Positions 47,161-59,920 of a stretch of DNA of 64,000 nt are shown here, in pieces. Source of the stretch: Echinometra lucunter (lineage: Eukaryota; Echinodermata; Echinoidea; Camarodonta; Echinometridae); NCBI GenBank assembly GCA_029962745.1, contig CM057158.1, positions 499,464-563,463 of the forward strand, in the 5' to 3' direction. Every line of letters starts with the position of its first letter. Position 1 is the stretch's first letter. The notes under the pieces are model-generated. The model ran no database searches and was not told the DNA's origin. It worked only from the letters and a program-made list of their open reading frames with translations. The position numbers were made by a program, and so were the translations under genes.

Positions 47161-47229
47161 TTTATCATATCATCCCTGAGTCATTAATGGACATTAGCAA
47201 GGCTTGAAGAGTATAAGCAGGGACAATAT

Positions 47230-47620
47230 GTAGAGAATGACGGAGAGAGAGGGGGGGGGGGGCAAATGTACTACAGGAAGAGAAGCAGAGAGAGAGAGAA
47301 AGAAAAGAGGGAATGTTGAAGAACAAAGAAATTAGAAGTAAAACCAGATAGAGGAAGATAATGAAAAAGGAAACTCCTAGATGGAATGAAAGAATGAATG
47401 AAAAGACTTACAGATAGAGAGGAAGTGAAATGGGGTAAATATAGAAAAGATAATGAAGTGAACAGATTGGGAGACAGAGGGAGAGTAGTAAAGGTAGCAG
47501 GATTACAAGAAGGCAGAGAAGGGATGAAGAAAAAGAGGAAGTCAGAGAAGGAAAGGGGTGTTGGGCAGAATTAAGAAAAACAGAAAAGAAGAAACAGGGA
47601 GAGAGTACATTCAAAGTTAT
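47230..47620. repeat. GA-rich purine tract with G12 run
   Basis: Nearly 400 bases of mostly purine sequence starting with (GA)n and a run of 12 G (47251-47262). The minus-strand Ser/Leu-rich ORF across it is an artefact. Confidence 0.85.
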
Positions 47621-49555
47621 TTAACAGCAAAAATACTTATGAGATGAAAGTAATATCTAAAAGTACAGACAGAGGCAAAATAAAATCATTGAAACAAGAA
47701 AAAATACATTATTCTTTCTGCCCTTAATGTATCTAAGGTCACAAATTCAAAGTGTTAGCCAGATATGAATAGAAGGTCTAAGCCTTTCAGCTCTGTAAAA
47801 CTTATATCAAAATTAAACCAAAAAACGGAGGTACATGAGAAGTTGAGGAGCTATACTGCTCTTAGGAGAGAACAGAGCTTCAGAATTCAGTGGGTTTATA
47901 TGGTAGTACAGAAGCGGCAAATTAGCAATCATAACCATGCATAGCGGATGCTAAATCACCTTTTTGCCAGAATTAATGGGCATTAGATAACGACGACCCT
48001 CGAACACATAGGGCTCCCTCGCTCTTTCCTCTCACAACGTTTCCTGTCTGCCTCACTGTTAATGGTTTCTATCAACAGAGACAAAGTAAAATCATGTCAG
48101 AAATTATGGATAATATGGATCATAAATTGATGATGAGACAAAGACTTCACTAACCTAAAAGCATTTCACATGAAAGAACGCATGCTTTCATCTACATGAT
48201 AGTGGTTTCACACACAGCCCATTAGGATTTTTTTTCATTCAAGCAGACATATTTTGGTATACGTAGCTTTACATTCTTTGAAAGCTTTCATTGTTTTCCA
48301 ATTCCCTCATCTTTCATCATAAATTACTCTTTCTTTTTCAGAGATTTACGGATCCATTGCACCGCAGTGATATACCGTAAACAGAAAAAAAATTGCTATG
48401 GTATTACACTTATTGTATCAAAACAGAACTATAGAAAAAAAACTAGTCATTTCTAATACATTTTCATTATAAGATCTTTTACCCTTTTACTTGACTAACC
48501 AGCCATAATTCTAATGGCTACATTGAATACCAAAGTTTTATTTAAATCTAATAGTCACAAACAAATATAAATATATACATGTATATATATACATATATCT
48601 GATATGAATCTTGAAAGAAAAATGAAAGAAAAACACTTGGAACTAAACTGTAGTATCTATGTTACATATATGTTACATACCTACCAGTATTTAGATACAA
48701 TGTTTAACTATTTAGGGTCTTATCTAAATGATATCTTATCATATAGCTGCAATTGTTTTTTGTTCCTGTTGTACAGGAAACATATTGCCAACCATGAAGC
48801 TAATTAAATTGACAAGTATAAAAACAAAAATGTCTCCTTGGTTAAAATTCCTAAAGGTATGAAGAGGCTTTGGGTGGCGATATCACATAACTTTCTGCGT
48901 ATTATCCATTATCCAAATACGTAACACATGTTTTCTTGAAAGAAATGACAGTATAATTGATGGTTTGTGACATGGGTCGAGTAATGTGTTGATGCAAAGA
49001 GGGCCTGCTAGGCTTCTAAAGATGAAGAACAGGGGCTGGAAAGAGATTCAACTACTGGGTTGTGGATTTTAGACGAGAGTGGAAAAAATGTGGATTTGGG
49101 AGAGGAAGAATGGGACAATAAGTTTGGCAGTGGGGCAGTCACGTTCACTGTAAATTAATCTCACCCAGTTCACAGATCTTGTTTTTGACACCAGCTTGAG
49201 AAAAGTCTAGAAGATTGATAGATGTGAAAGTTGATATGACCAAAAAGAGAAGAAAAGGAAAAATTAGAGAGAGGAGTGAGATTCAACCATAGGAGATATA
49301 GATATTTTCCGAAATGGCATTTATTGCATTCGTGGCCATTACACTACAGATGAAAGTGTTGACAACATGATGTGATTTGAGGCGTCAGGACCGAGGAAGT
49401 TATCACTCTGTCAAACAAAGAAAGTAAAAATTTAAGTACAATCAAGCATATGTATAGACTGACGGAAAAAAAAATGCCTTCACATGCAGCCTCCGTCAAT
49501 AATTTACATGACCATAGGGGAAAAAGAGGTCCCCAAAGATCTCCATAGTTTGCCA
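47621..49555. other. intergenic DNA with one complex patch
   Basis: AT-rich DNA. The patch 47900-48070 (GAAGCGGCAAATTAGCAATC, GATAACGACGACCCTCG) is more complex and may be regulatory. An AT-alternating palindromic stretch with ACATGTATATATATACATAT lies at about 48576-48598. No gene. Confidence 0.4.
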
Positions 49556-50110
49556 TTTAGGTAAAGACTCTACAATTGAATGCGAGATGCGACAATGCAT
49601 GTTGGTTAATGTTCCAGAGAATTGATATTGCAAGAGGCTATTAGAGCAGCAATCTTCAAGCAAGTTAAATTGACTTGAAATGCCATTCCACAGACTTTAT
49701 TTGTGCTCTCTCTCTCCAAACTTGATCTTTTGAAACATCCCCTAATCTCCTGCATACCTCCTAAAAGGCAATTTCTCTCGCATTGCTCCCTCGGCTGACC
49801 TCACTAGACAATCAGTCCAATACTTCTTTTTGGCTTGTTAACCAATGCTGCACAAGAAAATAATATCCCTACCCCTAATGTCATGGAATTCATTTTCTGG
49901 TAGATGGTTAAACAACAAAGTCATCGACACGGCAATACCATCAATAAACTTTCAGACTCTCAGGCCTCATATCACTCATATTTTTTCCATTAGTGCACCG
50001 AGATGATATTACACGGCCAATTTGGCGACGATTCTTGGTTTGACTTTGGCTTTGTAAGAACCGCTTTGACACCACATTGGATGAACTTATTGCAAGGTAA
50101 CATCACCAAT
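49556..50110. promoter_or_regulatory. complex block, candidate cis-regulatory DNA
   Basis: Repeat-free, balanced sequence with TTGCTCCCTCGGCTGACC, ACGGCCAATTTGGCGACG and TTGGTTTGACTTTGGCTTTG. No ORF. Regulatory identity is an inference from texture. Confidence 0.2.
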
Positions 50111-51373
50111 CAAAGAGTTTCAAATGTATCAATAAACTCAAAATCAGAAACTTGCCCTAATACTACATCTTTGTAATAAAGCATGCGGACTTGGATGACC
50201 ATATGTTATCCTGACAAGAATATGGATTACCTTCAACTCTTTCCTCATACTACAGATATTCCAAACAGCTCATATGAATCAAGAACAGCAATGGCCAAAT
50301 TCAAAAACACATTTCCTTAAAACTTCTTTGTTTTTGAAGGAGTGGGGTAGCACAGGGGTCAATTCCCTATTCGGACTAAATAAATGAATTATAACTTATG
50401 AGTTTATCTTTATTCCTTGCATAAAATAAAGACCTGACACCTTGGTACCCCTATTCCACTTCAACCCTCTTTCTTTCTATTTTTCTTCTTATTTCCTTAC
50501 ACCCTCTCCCTGTTTTCTCTGCTTTTCTCCTCTCTTTCTTCCTCTAAAGAATGGGCAAAGTGTTTGTTTTTCACTTCTTGAATTCTGTGCTCTACGGAAA
50601 TCGTTTCCTCATCTCTGAGGTAATAGATGTAAGTATAAACCAATTAATTGACAAATCCTCACCGTTTCTATTCTCAAGAAGTTCCTAAGATTCTTGTCAC
50701 CCCTTCCAGACATTATCTTAAGAGAATACTTCTTGTTTTTGAAGCATTCCCCCTGGACCATGCCATCACAACTGCTGTATTTCTAGGAGCCCATTTAGCC
50801 ATTTAGAGAAATCTCTATTAAGCTTCTGCTAAGCCTACTTCACTAGCAGGGTTGTCCCATTTCTACCTCGCCAGGCCAGCATCGCTCTGATCAGAATGTA
50901 CAAGCACTTCTCAAAGAACAAACAAAAAATGAAGTAACATCTCCACTCTCAAGTAGTAGTACACCAATAGAATCATCTCCAGTGTGTTTCTTTTGAGTTC
51001 CTCAAGAATAAACTTGGTATACCAGAGCTGCATCTCTCAAAAGATACAAAACTCCCTCCACACCCTTATCAGCCATAATGGTACCAAAACTAAAGAAATA
51101 GGTGTTGAACATAGAGGTACTGGGATAAGGAGAGAAGTCACCTGACTTTTGATCACAATGTATATAGGGTTCAAATCTCTGTCAAGGCAGTCCCACTGGA
51201 ACTCCTGCAATGCCTCAAGGCAGCAAGGTGATTTTGTTGAGAATACTGGGAATAAATGTAATGAAATAATTGTGACAACATAACTGTCAAATTCCTGAGC
51301 AACAGAATAGCACTTTCCATACTATCATTTGTGGGCTGACTGCAAAGAGAAAGAAACGCCATTTGGGATGATA
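50111..51373. other. intergenic DNA, no gene recognised
   Basis: Unique-looking DNA with a short CT-rich patch at 50465-50550. A 70-codon minus-strand ORF (51171-51383) has no recognisable content. Confidence 0.5.
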
Positions 51374-51843
51374 TTAAAGGCATTGGCTAACTTTGTGAGC
51401 AGCCAATTTAAAAAATTCTCAAACTAAGATGAAACATGTGTATGAGTACTTGTATTTGTACTAAAAATCCCTAAAACCAACCATAATTTAGAATAAAAAC
51501 TGTTAGCAAGACGCAAACCGCGATTTTATTATTTTTGGTCTGAGAGACAATAAATAAGAGGACCGTTATCTGCCTCCCTCCACGTGATACGCTTATACAC
51601 ACATTATGGTCCGATGAGCCATACACGCATGCGCACTCCTTACGTCTAGTCTGTGCAACCGACCCTTATATATTTATCAAACATTGGTTCACATTTTTGA
51701 TATTTAAAAGTACTTCCTGTGGATATTAGTCTTTGAAACTTTCAGACAGGTATTTTTACACTATAAACCTTATGTTTAGCCCATTTTCAAGTAACAAAAT
51801 TATTTTTTTTTTAAATCATAAAAATGTTAACCAATGCCTTTAA
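51374..51843 (+). mobile_element. family A TIR element, copy 3 (near complete)
   Basis: A 470-base copy whose ends are nearly perfect inverted repeats: TTAAAGGCATTGGCTAAC and GTTAACCAATGCCTTTAA. ATA/TAT immediately outside extends the symmetry. Collinear with the copies at 6658 and 15284, apart from roughly 30 bases missing after AAGAGGACCG that the others have (CTTTGCTTGAATTGAAAATG and following). No transposase. Confidence 0.8.
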
Positions 51844-52218
51844 TATGACAAATCTGGCTCACTCAGAGCAAGACACTGGCCAGCTGAGGGAGACATCTAG
51901 AAATGTTGTGGTCTAACCCTGAACTTCAACTGGGTTGTACTCTATTTTACCACTCTATATATCCAAAGGAAAGATAAGCATGTTGATAGGGCTTCCCGTC
52001 CTTATGATAGAAACCTCCTACAAATAGCATGTAGACGGTATACAAACTGTGTTCAGTCATCAGAATAATATTCCGCATGGTATCATAAACCCAGAATCAT
52101 CATGTTTCTTGAAATGTACAATAGAAGCCTAAAAATAGCTCATTCTTGTACACGTATCTAAGAGATAAATAGATCTATTAATCTTGAGATGAAATTTGAT
52201 CTTTTATTCACCCATCAC

Positions 52219-52296
52219 TAACCTGTTGACAACTGAACTATGTCATTCCCATAGGCTCAATATATGGCCAACTGGTTCCAGTAATCTATGGGTTAA
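52219..52296 (+). mobile_element. possible shortened 93-bp-family element
   Basis: Starts TAACCTGTTGACAAC, close to the left end of the 15124 copy, and ends CTATGGGTTAA, close to the family's right end. At 78 bases it is shorter and the middle does not align well. Tentative. Confidence 0.3.
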
Positions 52297-52568
52297 CTCC
52301 TACTATAAAACTCCCCTGACAATCTAAACAGACAATCTACATGTTTATTTTTAAACAGGTGTGAAACTTCCTGCAATAATTTAAATCAAGATAGTACGAA
52401 AGCACTCATTATTAAAAACAAAGCCTAATTTTTACCAGGATATGTCTTTTTAACGACAGGAACTGTTTCAACAACTATATATATTGGTACTTCAAAGTGT
52501 AACATTTTCTGAAGCCCATGTAATTTATCTATTGTGCAGGCTATTTTTCTGTAGATTTCAGGAGTTCT

Positions 52569-52716
52569 GGGCCCCGTTGCATAAAACTTGTTATCAGTAA
52601 CAACTGCCACATTTCTATGACAAATTTGCTATCAGCCAATCAAATACATGGATTTCAGTAGGTTATAACAGTTATTGCAACTTCTTAATGATAACAAGTT
52701 TTATGAAACGGGGCCC
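52569..52716. mobile_element. 148-bp MITE with GGGCCCCGTT ends
   Basis: GGGCCCCGTTGCATAAAACT followed by TGTTATCA on the left is mirrored by TGATAACA followed by AGTTTTATGAAACGGGGCCC on the right: a 28-bp inverted repeat with one mismatch. The interior is partly palindromic too (AGTAACAACTG / CAGTTATTGCAACTT). I recognise this terminus type as common in sea urchin and other marine invertebrate genomes, but could not check it. CTGG outside both ends may be a target duplication. No coding capacity. Confidence 0.8.
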
Positions 52717-54074
52717 TGGTCATGTGATTACATGAGAAAGAAACTGTTCCAAAGCAAATTGGAAAGGTTGATTTAGTTTTACATAAACATAGGTGTCAGC
52801 GTGAGATTTGGGAATTATCGACTCGATCAAAATTCACTAATTTTCGAAAAAGGAACTTGCGCTGCACACGGAACAGGTATATAGGACCACACAAATCTGG
52901 CATGAATCTTCAGCCCTAAGGCCACTTATCAAAAGTCTTGTCCCGCGTCTTTGATCGTCTTCTCCGTGACCGTTCTTTTACATCAGCTTTCCTGATCCCC
53001 CCTTGTTTTGTCCACAGAGAAACGGAGAATCAGAGGGAAAAAGACGCTGAGCGGGAAAGATGCTACAAGCTGCGTTCTAAATTGGCTGTGACTTTCGATA
53101 AGGTGCCTAACTTTTCAGCTATTTCTTGTCACATATGTATTTCCACAAAGAGGACATTTGAATAGGAATCCCTTCTAGCAGACCTTTTTACAATGATATT
53201 CTTCCCAAATAACATGAAAAGAATGAAAAGGCTCATAAATTATTTTTCACCATTCTCAAAGCTCAAGCTTCTCTTTACTTTAGATACTTTTATCAACATG
53301 TACATGTTGTAGGTCACTTTTGTTACACATGCTGGTAGAAATGAAACAGCAAGGACAAATTCATAATGCTGGATTAGTAATTGCTTGTGTAAAAATATGT
53401 CACTTAATTTGTTAACCACTACACAAACTCTACCCTCAGTTGGAGATAAATCATCATAAAATCTCAATATATTTTGTGCACATTACAATTCAATCAAAAT
53501 ATGTTCCATTTAAGTATAAAACACTGACTTTTTGTTGATAAAATACACTTGGTCACTTTGTTATATAAGATGACACCCTGTTCACACTTTGGACTGCTAT
53601 TGCTACATGTATTATAATATCTGTAATATCTCATTGTTTTTTAATGAAAAAACAACAACAATAGTATCTATTTATATGTCTGTGGTGTATCAATAATTGA
53701 AGTATTATCCACAGTGGTCCACAGTGGTCTACTGCTTTTATTTTGTATCACCTTTGGATTTTCCAAATCAATGGCATTTACTTGAACATCATTTCATAGC
53801 ATTTTCCACAACTTCAGGTTCAGGTACAATATAGGATTGCGCTGTATGCATACATACACATATGATCAAATTTTGAATCTGTAGGCAAGGCAAGTGTCTG
53901 CCCTCATAAACTGCAGTACAATGTACAAGCTTGATGATCTTGTTTGTGGATTCAGACTGTTCATTCAAATTCCTACTTCACAGGATCTGAACAAGTCTGA
54001 GACTAACTCTCAGAAACACCTTGCACAAACCTTCGTCTGTCGAAACACGTTCTAGAGGTCTGAGTAGAAGACTA
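52717..54074. other. intergenic DNA, no gene recognised
   Basis: AT-rich DNA. GTGGTCCACA-type direct repeats lie near 53704-53728 and an ATCAACATGTACATGTTGTA palindrome at about 53292. The short ORFs are domain-free. Confidence 0.45.
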
Positions 54075-54572
54075 ATGCCTCAGTCCAACCTTTGTGTATA
54101 TTGCTGCGCTATCGATACGCAGCAGATTTGAAGGTAGCAGTCACACTATTGAGCGTATCTAGCTCGTAGGTAGCTCGTATGCTGCTCGTACAAAGCGATT
54201 CGCATACAAGCTAGACTCGCAGTGTTTCAAGCGGCTGACAAAACGGTTCTTGCTGCTGCGAGTGGTGTGCGAGCAACAGCGCAATATTACACGCAGTCAT
54301 GTGACTGACAACAAGCTCAAGCGAGGTAAATGGTGCATGAAACGCAGCTATAGGCAGTGACAAGCACTCAAAAAAAAAGGCGATTTGTCCTTGCGATTGA
54401 TTGCGATAGTTTACAAAAATTTTATAACTAGCAAGCAACTAGTGCACACCTATGCGCTAGTCTGCGTATTGAGTATGTAGTGAGCACGTTTCATTGCGCT
54501 TTATTGGGTATGACTGCCTATTCTGAATTCGGATAATACGCAGCCAAATACGCAAAGCTGTGACTGAGGCAT
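54075..54572. mobile_element. 498-bp TIR element (ATGCCTCAGTC ends)
   Basis: ATGCCTCAGTC at 54075 is inverted at the right end as GACTGAGGCAT (54562-54572). TTTGTGTAT and ATACGCAAAG just inside also match loosely. The interior is unusually rich in CpG and in GCTCGTA/TACGCAG motifs compared with its surroundings, and includes AGCTCGTAGGTAGCTCGTAT (direct repeat). No transposase. Only one copy here. The right end stops 6 bases before the next element. Confidence 0.65.
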
Positions 54573-54578
54573 AAAGCA

Positions 54579-54898
54579 GGGGTGTTTCATAAAGCTGTTC
54601 GTAAAGTTACAAATGACTTTACGATAAACTTGAATATGAAGTGCCAAATGGGATGCCCAAAGTTTTTCCTGACATTTTAACTAAGTGTGACTGCATGTCC
54701 CATAACCTCAATTACATTGTGGTAAAAAATATACTTCACAATAAAAATATTTGTAAAGAAAAGTAATGTTCATTTACATCTGCATATTTCACCTTTAGCT
54801 GATGTGATTTATGATTGAGAATTCCATTTGGCTTGCCATATTCAAGTCGTTCGTAAAGTCATTCGTTACTTTACAAACAGCTTTATGAAACACCCCCC
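54579..54898. mobile_element. 320-bp MITE with GGGGTGTTTCATAAAGC ends
   Basis: GGGGTGTTTCATAAAGCTGT and TCGTAAAGT on the left are mirrored by ACTTTAC and AAACAGCTTTATGAAACACC on the right. Inside, further AAGTCATTCGTAA-type inverted segments pair with the left arm. The terminus is of a type I associate with sea urchin genomes. No coding capacity. Confidence 0.75.
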
Positions 54899-57352
54899 AG
54901 GTCAGTGGGGATGGTGTACTATAGCAGCTCCAGATCACGTGGCCTAGGCTTCTCTCAAGACCCAAATGTAATTAAGGAAAGTGTCAATTAGGGTCTGTGC
55001 CTGTAGACTACTCTACAGCCTTGATTCATATCAAACATGATGTACATCAGTGTGTCAAATTAGAGACTGTGCTTGCAGACTAAGCTTAATCATCCTCAAA
55101 CAAACCAAAGACAAAGATTATAGCATCACTTGAAGAGGTGGCACCATCAACAGGGGAATAAGAAGAGAACACATTGAACTGAGGCTAATTTCATGCAACA
55201 TTGGACAAATCACACCAAACTGGATTGGAGTCCTACCAGTGACACTGGGCTGGTTTATACTTCATAACCAGCCCCTCCCTCCCTCGTCCAACTCAGAGTC
55301 CAATCAACCATGATTTGTAGCTAATCACTGCCCTCACACCTCGCTCTGGGAGAGATGGAAGATAATGATGATAAAATGAAACTATTTTTTTTAACTGTGG
55401 TCACCAACCTCTGCTTGCTTCTCAAGAGAAGTTGCAAAATACAGCTTAGTCTTATATCAAGATGTTTTCGTCCTTTTTTCATACTTCTTACGAAAGTTCT
55501 GACAATCTGTCTTCTAGATAAACATAGTACTGGCATCATAAATCCTATGATTAATAAAATAAATATAAAAATATTGCTATGCACACCTTCAACCAGAAAA
55601 ACAAGTGGAAAGGGTAGTTTTTGCAGATTTGTGTGTGATGCAAATAGGCCAAAAATGAGGAGAAGCGGTATTTTTCTTGAGTTTCACGAAGGAAGAGGAG
55701 ACCTTATATAGAGGATAAGTTCAAAAAGTTGAAATGGTATAGGAGTAAATTTTCATGGAAAGGCTTTTAAAAAAACACTTGAAAAGGGTGTGATTTTGAT
55801 CAATGGATATAACTTGCATAGGGGTGGTTCTGGAAAACCAATGGTCACATGTGTGTACAAGAATTTATACTGACTGCCCAACATACCCCCCCCCCCACAC
55901 CCCACCACCACCCCAACTATCTTCCTAACATGATGTAATGAATGCACAATAAAATACAAGGCAACACCCATCAGACATATGAGACGATCAATTTATTTTC
56001 CTCTGAAATTAAATAATCAAAATTTACTCTCAATTTATAGATTTATTTTGACTACATGTACAAAAGACAAACACCATGATCACAGGAGAAAACTCAGAAT
56101 AATCATTAATCAATGCGACTTAGTGGAACAATGACAGAATGAATGCAGCAATATTATTTGATACAAAATGCCATGCAAGCAACTGCTACTTGACCTTAGG
56201 ACTACAATATGTAACCTACTGTATTTACAAATGTATCATTATTTGATTCATGTAGAACTACACATGCAGTCCTATTCATTATGCAGGGTTCCATGCACAT
56301 GTAGCTTTGTAATTGATTCCATTTCTTAAAAAGACAAATCATATATTAATAATTTGCCCAAAGTGGATGGGAACCAAAGCAACAAGGCAACATTGTTATG
56401 TGAAAGGAGCAATACTTTTCATACTAAAATATTTGTTTGTTAGCAAATTGTTCAAAGAAAAGAATCATACTAGACTTATCAAAAATAAATATATACTTTG
56501 ACAATTTTGATAAAAAAGACAACTCATCAGCTTTATCAACACACAATAGGCCCTAAAAGACACATGTATAAAAACAAAGAAAACAAGACGAAGTCTGCTT
56601 GAGTCGAAAAGGGCAAAGATAAGCAGTTTTAATAACAGGTGTCTTGTTCAATGAGACAGGTTTCACTGTTAGAAAAAAGTGACTATTTGACATTATTAAT
56701 TCTTCCTTTTGTAAAACTCTAAGCTGCTAAAACAGTTCAGCATCATACAGCTAATGATTTAGCTTTTACGTGTAACAGTTTGGCTTAACTAGAAAATTCT
56801 CGTGATGTCATTTTACCAGTGCACTGTAAAAGTGAATTTACAAACGTTTCTAGTTTTTCAAGAGAATTAAACGGATCATTTTCAGCCCATCTACAATAGC
56901 ATAATATCATTTGACATGCATTTTCAAAGGGTCTGAAGTTCAGACTCTAAACCCAAGTTATCTTGTTCAGTTTCCGAGGGTTTAAGGAGGAAGCAAAACT
57001 GACTGTTTTAATCAATACACCTATCGTTCAAAGATGTCAAGACATAAGCTGCTCCTCTCCACTAACAAACCAAAGTTGTCTTCCACCTTCAAAACTTGTA
57101 CTAATTTTGGCCACATCTTGCGGCAGTTTTTGCGGCTTAGCAACCTGTTTCACCGCTTAATTCCCCGACCAATGTAGGATTATAAAGAAAGGATGAGTAA
57201 TAAATCAAGGATTATCACCTGGCTTTGTTTTTCAAGGATACCATACAAACATGGTATCTATGGATAGGTCTGGATAGCTCTGGACAACAGTTGGCCAATA
57301 TATTGAAATATAGGCCTCTCTATTGTCCATGGTATGGACTACCTGTGAATGG
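54899..57352. other. intergenic DNA with a 30-bp direct repeat
   Basis: GTGTCAATTAGGGTCTGTGC (54981) recurs with changes at 55052 (GTGTCAAATTAGAGACTGTG), each ending GYAGACTA. A C run with CCACC repeats lies at 55887-55915. A 118-codon ORF at 55355-55711 and others show no domains. No gene supported. Confidence 0.4.
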
Positions 57353-57837
57353 TTTAAAGGTTATGTACAGTTTTGGTAGACCCTCAAAAAACTATTCATC
57401 AGAATTCCTTGCTTTTAGCTGGTCAGTAGCAAGACAGGAGGAAAACTTAGATGCTGTGAAGTTTTTTTCTTCACAAGTTTAATATCAAACAAATAAAAGG
57501 CGAAAAATATTTTTGATCTCAGGTCGGCGACGTAAAGTCACCGACTTGTAGATGTGTAAACCAGTCAGAGTTCTGCATAGGCAATAGGTTTACGAAATGC
57601 TGCGATTGTTGTGCAGGGAGCGATCAGGGTGTAGGAGTCCTAGTGTTAGGCAGAATATAACCATTACATTGTGTTCATTTCAAATATTTACACACAAATT
57701 CAACAGAAATCATGAATGGAATATCAGTCGATCTCATGCATGTATGTTTTTATGCAAGGCAGACAATGTAAGACTATATATTTATCGGTTTCAAGCCAAT
57801 TTTCATTTTGCTACCAAAACTGTATATGAGCTTTAAA
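57353..57837. mobile_element. 485-bp TIR element (TTTAAAG...ACAGTTTTGGTAG ends)
   Basis: The left 27 bases (TTTAAAGGTTATGTACAGTT then TTGGTAG) are matched inverted by the right end (CTACCAAAACTGTATATGAG then CTTTAAA), with four mismatches. TTTAAA at both borders resembles family A ends. The interior has a short stem, GTCGGCGAC/GTCACCGAC, at 57523-57545. ORFs at 57225-57482 and 57597-57836 have no transposase similarity that I can see. Confidence 0.65.
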
Positions 57838-59920
57838 ATCAACAAAGTTGGGGTGCAACAAACTTGAAGCATACATCACAGCAGATACCCATTAAACAAG
57901 TTTAATAAGAATGAAAGGAGTTTGTTTTAAAACATCAGTTAAATTGGCAGGTGAGTCTACTATTTCCCACAACTGTTGCACCATACTTCTACATTTATAT
58001 CCGCTGAAGAAAGGGGCAGATCCCTTTTAAATGCCATGGTAATGAATCACTCACTTTCTGTGCAAAGATTACATTTTATGTGTATCATTATTAATCAATA
58101 AAGGAAGTTTGGAGAGGAGTCAAATATCAGAATACAAAACAAAGTTTGTTAAAACAGTAGGCTATACAAGCCTTTACATAATGTTCAGGAGGCTAACCAT
58201 GTACATATATCTTTGACACTATCATCCCAAGCTAAAACCATCATCAAGTACATTCTATTCCTAAAAAATAAGGAAATTAAATTTCAAATTACCGGTAGAT
58301 GCTTAGTTGTTTGAGGTTTTTTTAGGCAATGGCATATCTTCTTGATCTTATATGATAGAAGGATGTGTGAAGATTTAACCAATGTAAACACACATACAGC
58401 GTACCTTGCAATTGAAATCAGACAGCACTCTTAAATTATGGGTAGAACATATGGATTCGTGAAGGGAACAAGAGACAATAAATTGGTTTGTTGCTAATAG
58501 GATTGGTCTGTCTGGTATTCAAATTGGCAACCATGACCTCGATTGGAATGCTTCCTAAGCACATGGCAGGGTCAAAGGTCAAATCTAGAGGCAATGTAAA
58601 CAATCTGACAGGTTCGTTACTGCTTCAAGACCACAGTGGTAAAGCTAAAACACAGTCTAATGTCACAAGTCTCTTGTTTGTAGCGCTTGCTCATATGATG
58701 ATGGCATATTTCTCGCACACCTCTCCTGGCCCCATCAGTCTACTGCTAACATCTTTTTTTTCAGTTAATATATTTGTAGATTATTTCTCAGAGTTTCCAT
58801 GTGTTTTTTTGTTTGTTTTTTTTTTGTTAGGTTTTTTTTTTGTGCACTGTCATGAATGAACTTCGAAATGTCTAATTCTTAATTAGGCACTTTCTTTCTC
58901 TGTATACATTTGTTCAGCAAGCATTATTTGGCAAGATTAGCTGTCCATGGCACTAGCTGAAGAGGATAACAAATTCTTATAAAAATACTCATAAAATATG
59001 ATACAGAAAGTGACATCCTTCAACAAAAAACTTACCTTGTGCCCTGACCATGAGTTCCTACTGAAATGCAGGTAAACAAATCACATGTCAGGATTCAAAA
59101 TGTATTTTTCTCTTTTCAAATATCATATCTAAAACAAAATGTACAGAAATTTGCCCTATGAAGAGGATTTTTTTTTCTTCTGAATCTGAATATCTCTTTA
59201 AATTCTGACAAACTGTTGTCTTGTATCATCCCACTACCTGTGTGTCGTTGTCGTCGCCGAGGGTAACAATAAAAGAGCAATGACGAGTCACATGATTCAT
59301 GACATTCTCAAGGGGCCCAGGTCTGCTATGATTGGCTAAATCAAGATTTGATTGATTAACAACTAATGGAAAATGAACACAACATGGCCACCTCATTAGA
59401 ATAGTTCGGGTACAAGAATGAAGAAGAAAATAGAAAGGAAAGATTGTTGATAACATACCTTCATAAGATTGATGATACCACTTTTCCTCCCAACTGTTGA
59501 TTACGATATGATTTCAAATGTTACCTCACTCAGTAAACTAGATAAATATCCCAAAAATATTTCTTATATTTGTTATAACAACTTATAGAGCAAAGACATA
59601 CAATTTCAGATGAAGTATTAATTTTGCATGTTATGTATAATTTCTGATCACAGGTTTAGAATCACATACTCAGTAGCTTCAGGTTTTTGTTTTTTTTTCT
59701 CTTTTTTTCTTTTAAGTCCTCCCATAAGCCTGCATACCTTATTCACTAGCAGAATACTAAAATTACCTTTTAGGGAGTCTGCATGATACATCATAACTCA
59801 TTACCTATTTTTACAGAACAAAACCTACACTTAAAAAACATTTTAAAAAGGAATGTGGTTGCACTGAACTATATCTTAGGATTAAAATGAGGTGGGTCTT
59901 CATCAGCTCGCACTTGAAGA
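57838..59920. other. intergenic DNA, no gene recognised
   Basis: AT-rich DNA. The 123-codon ORF at 58488-58859 ends in a Phe/Leu-rich stretch made by T runs and has no recognisable domain. T runs lie at 58804-58841 and 59685-59712. Confidence 0.45.

Noticed and set aside
58488..58859. 123-codon ORF with hydrophobic C-terminus
   Set aside because: The hydrophobic end comes from T runs encoding Phe/Leu; the rest has no recognisable features.
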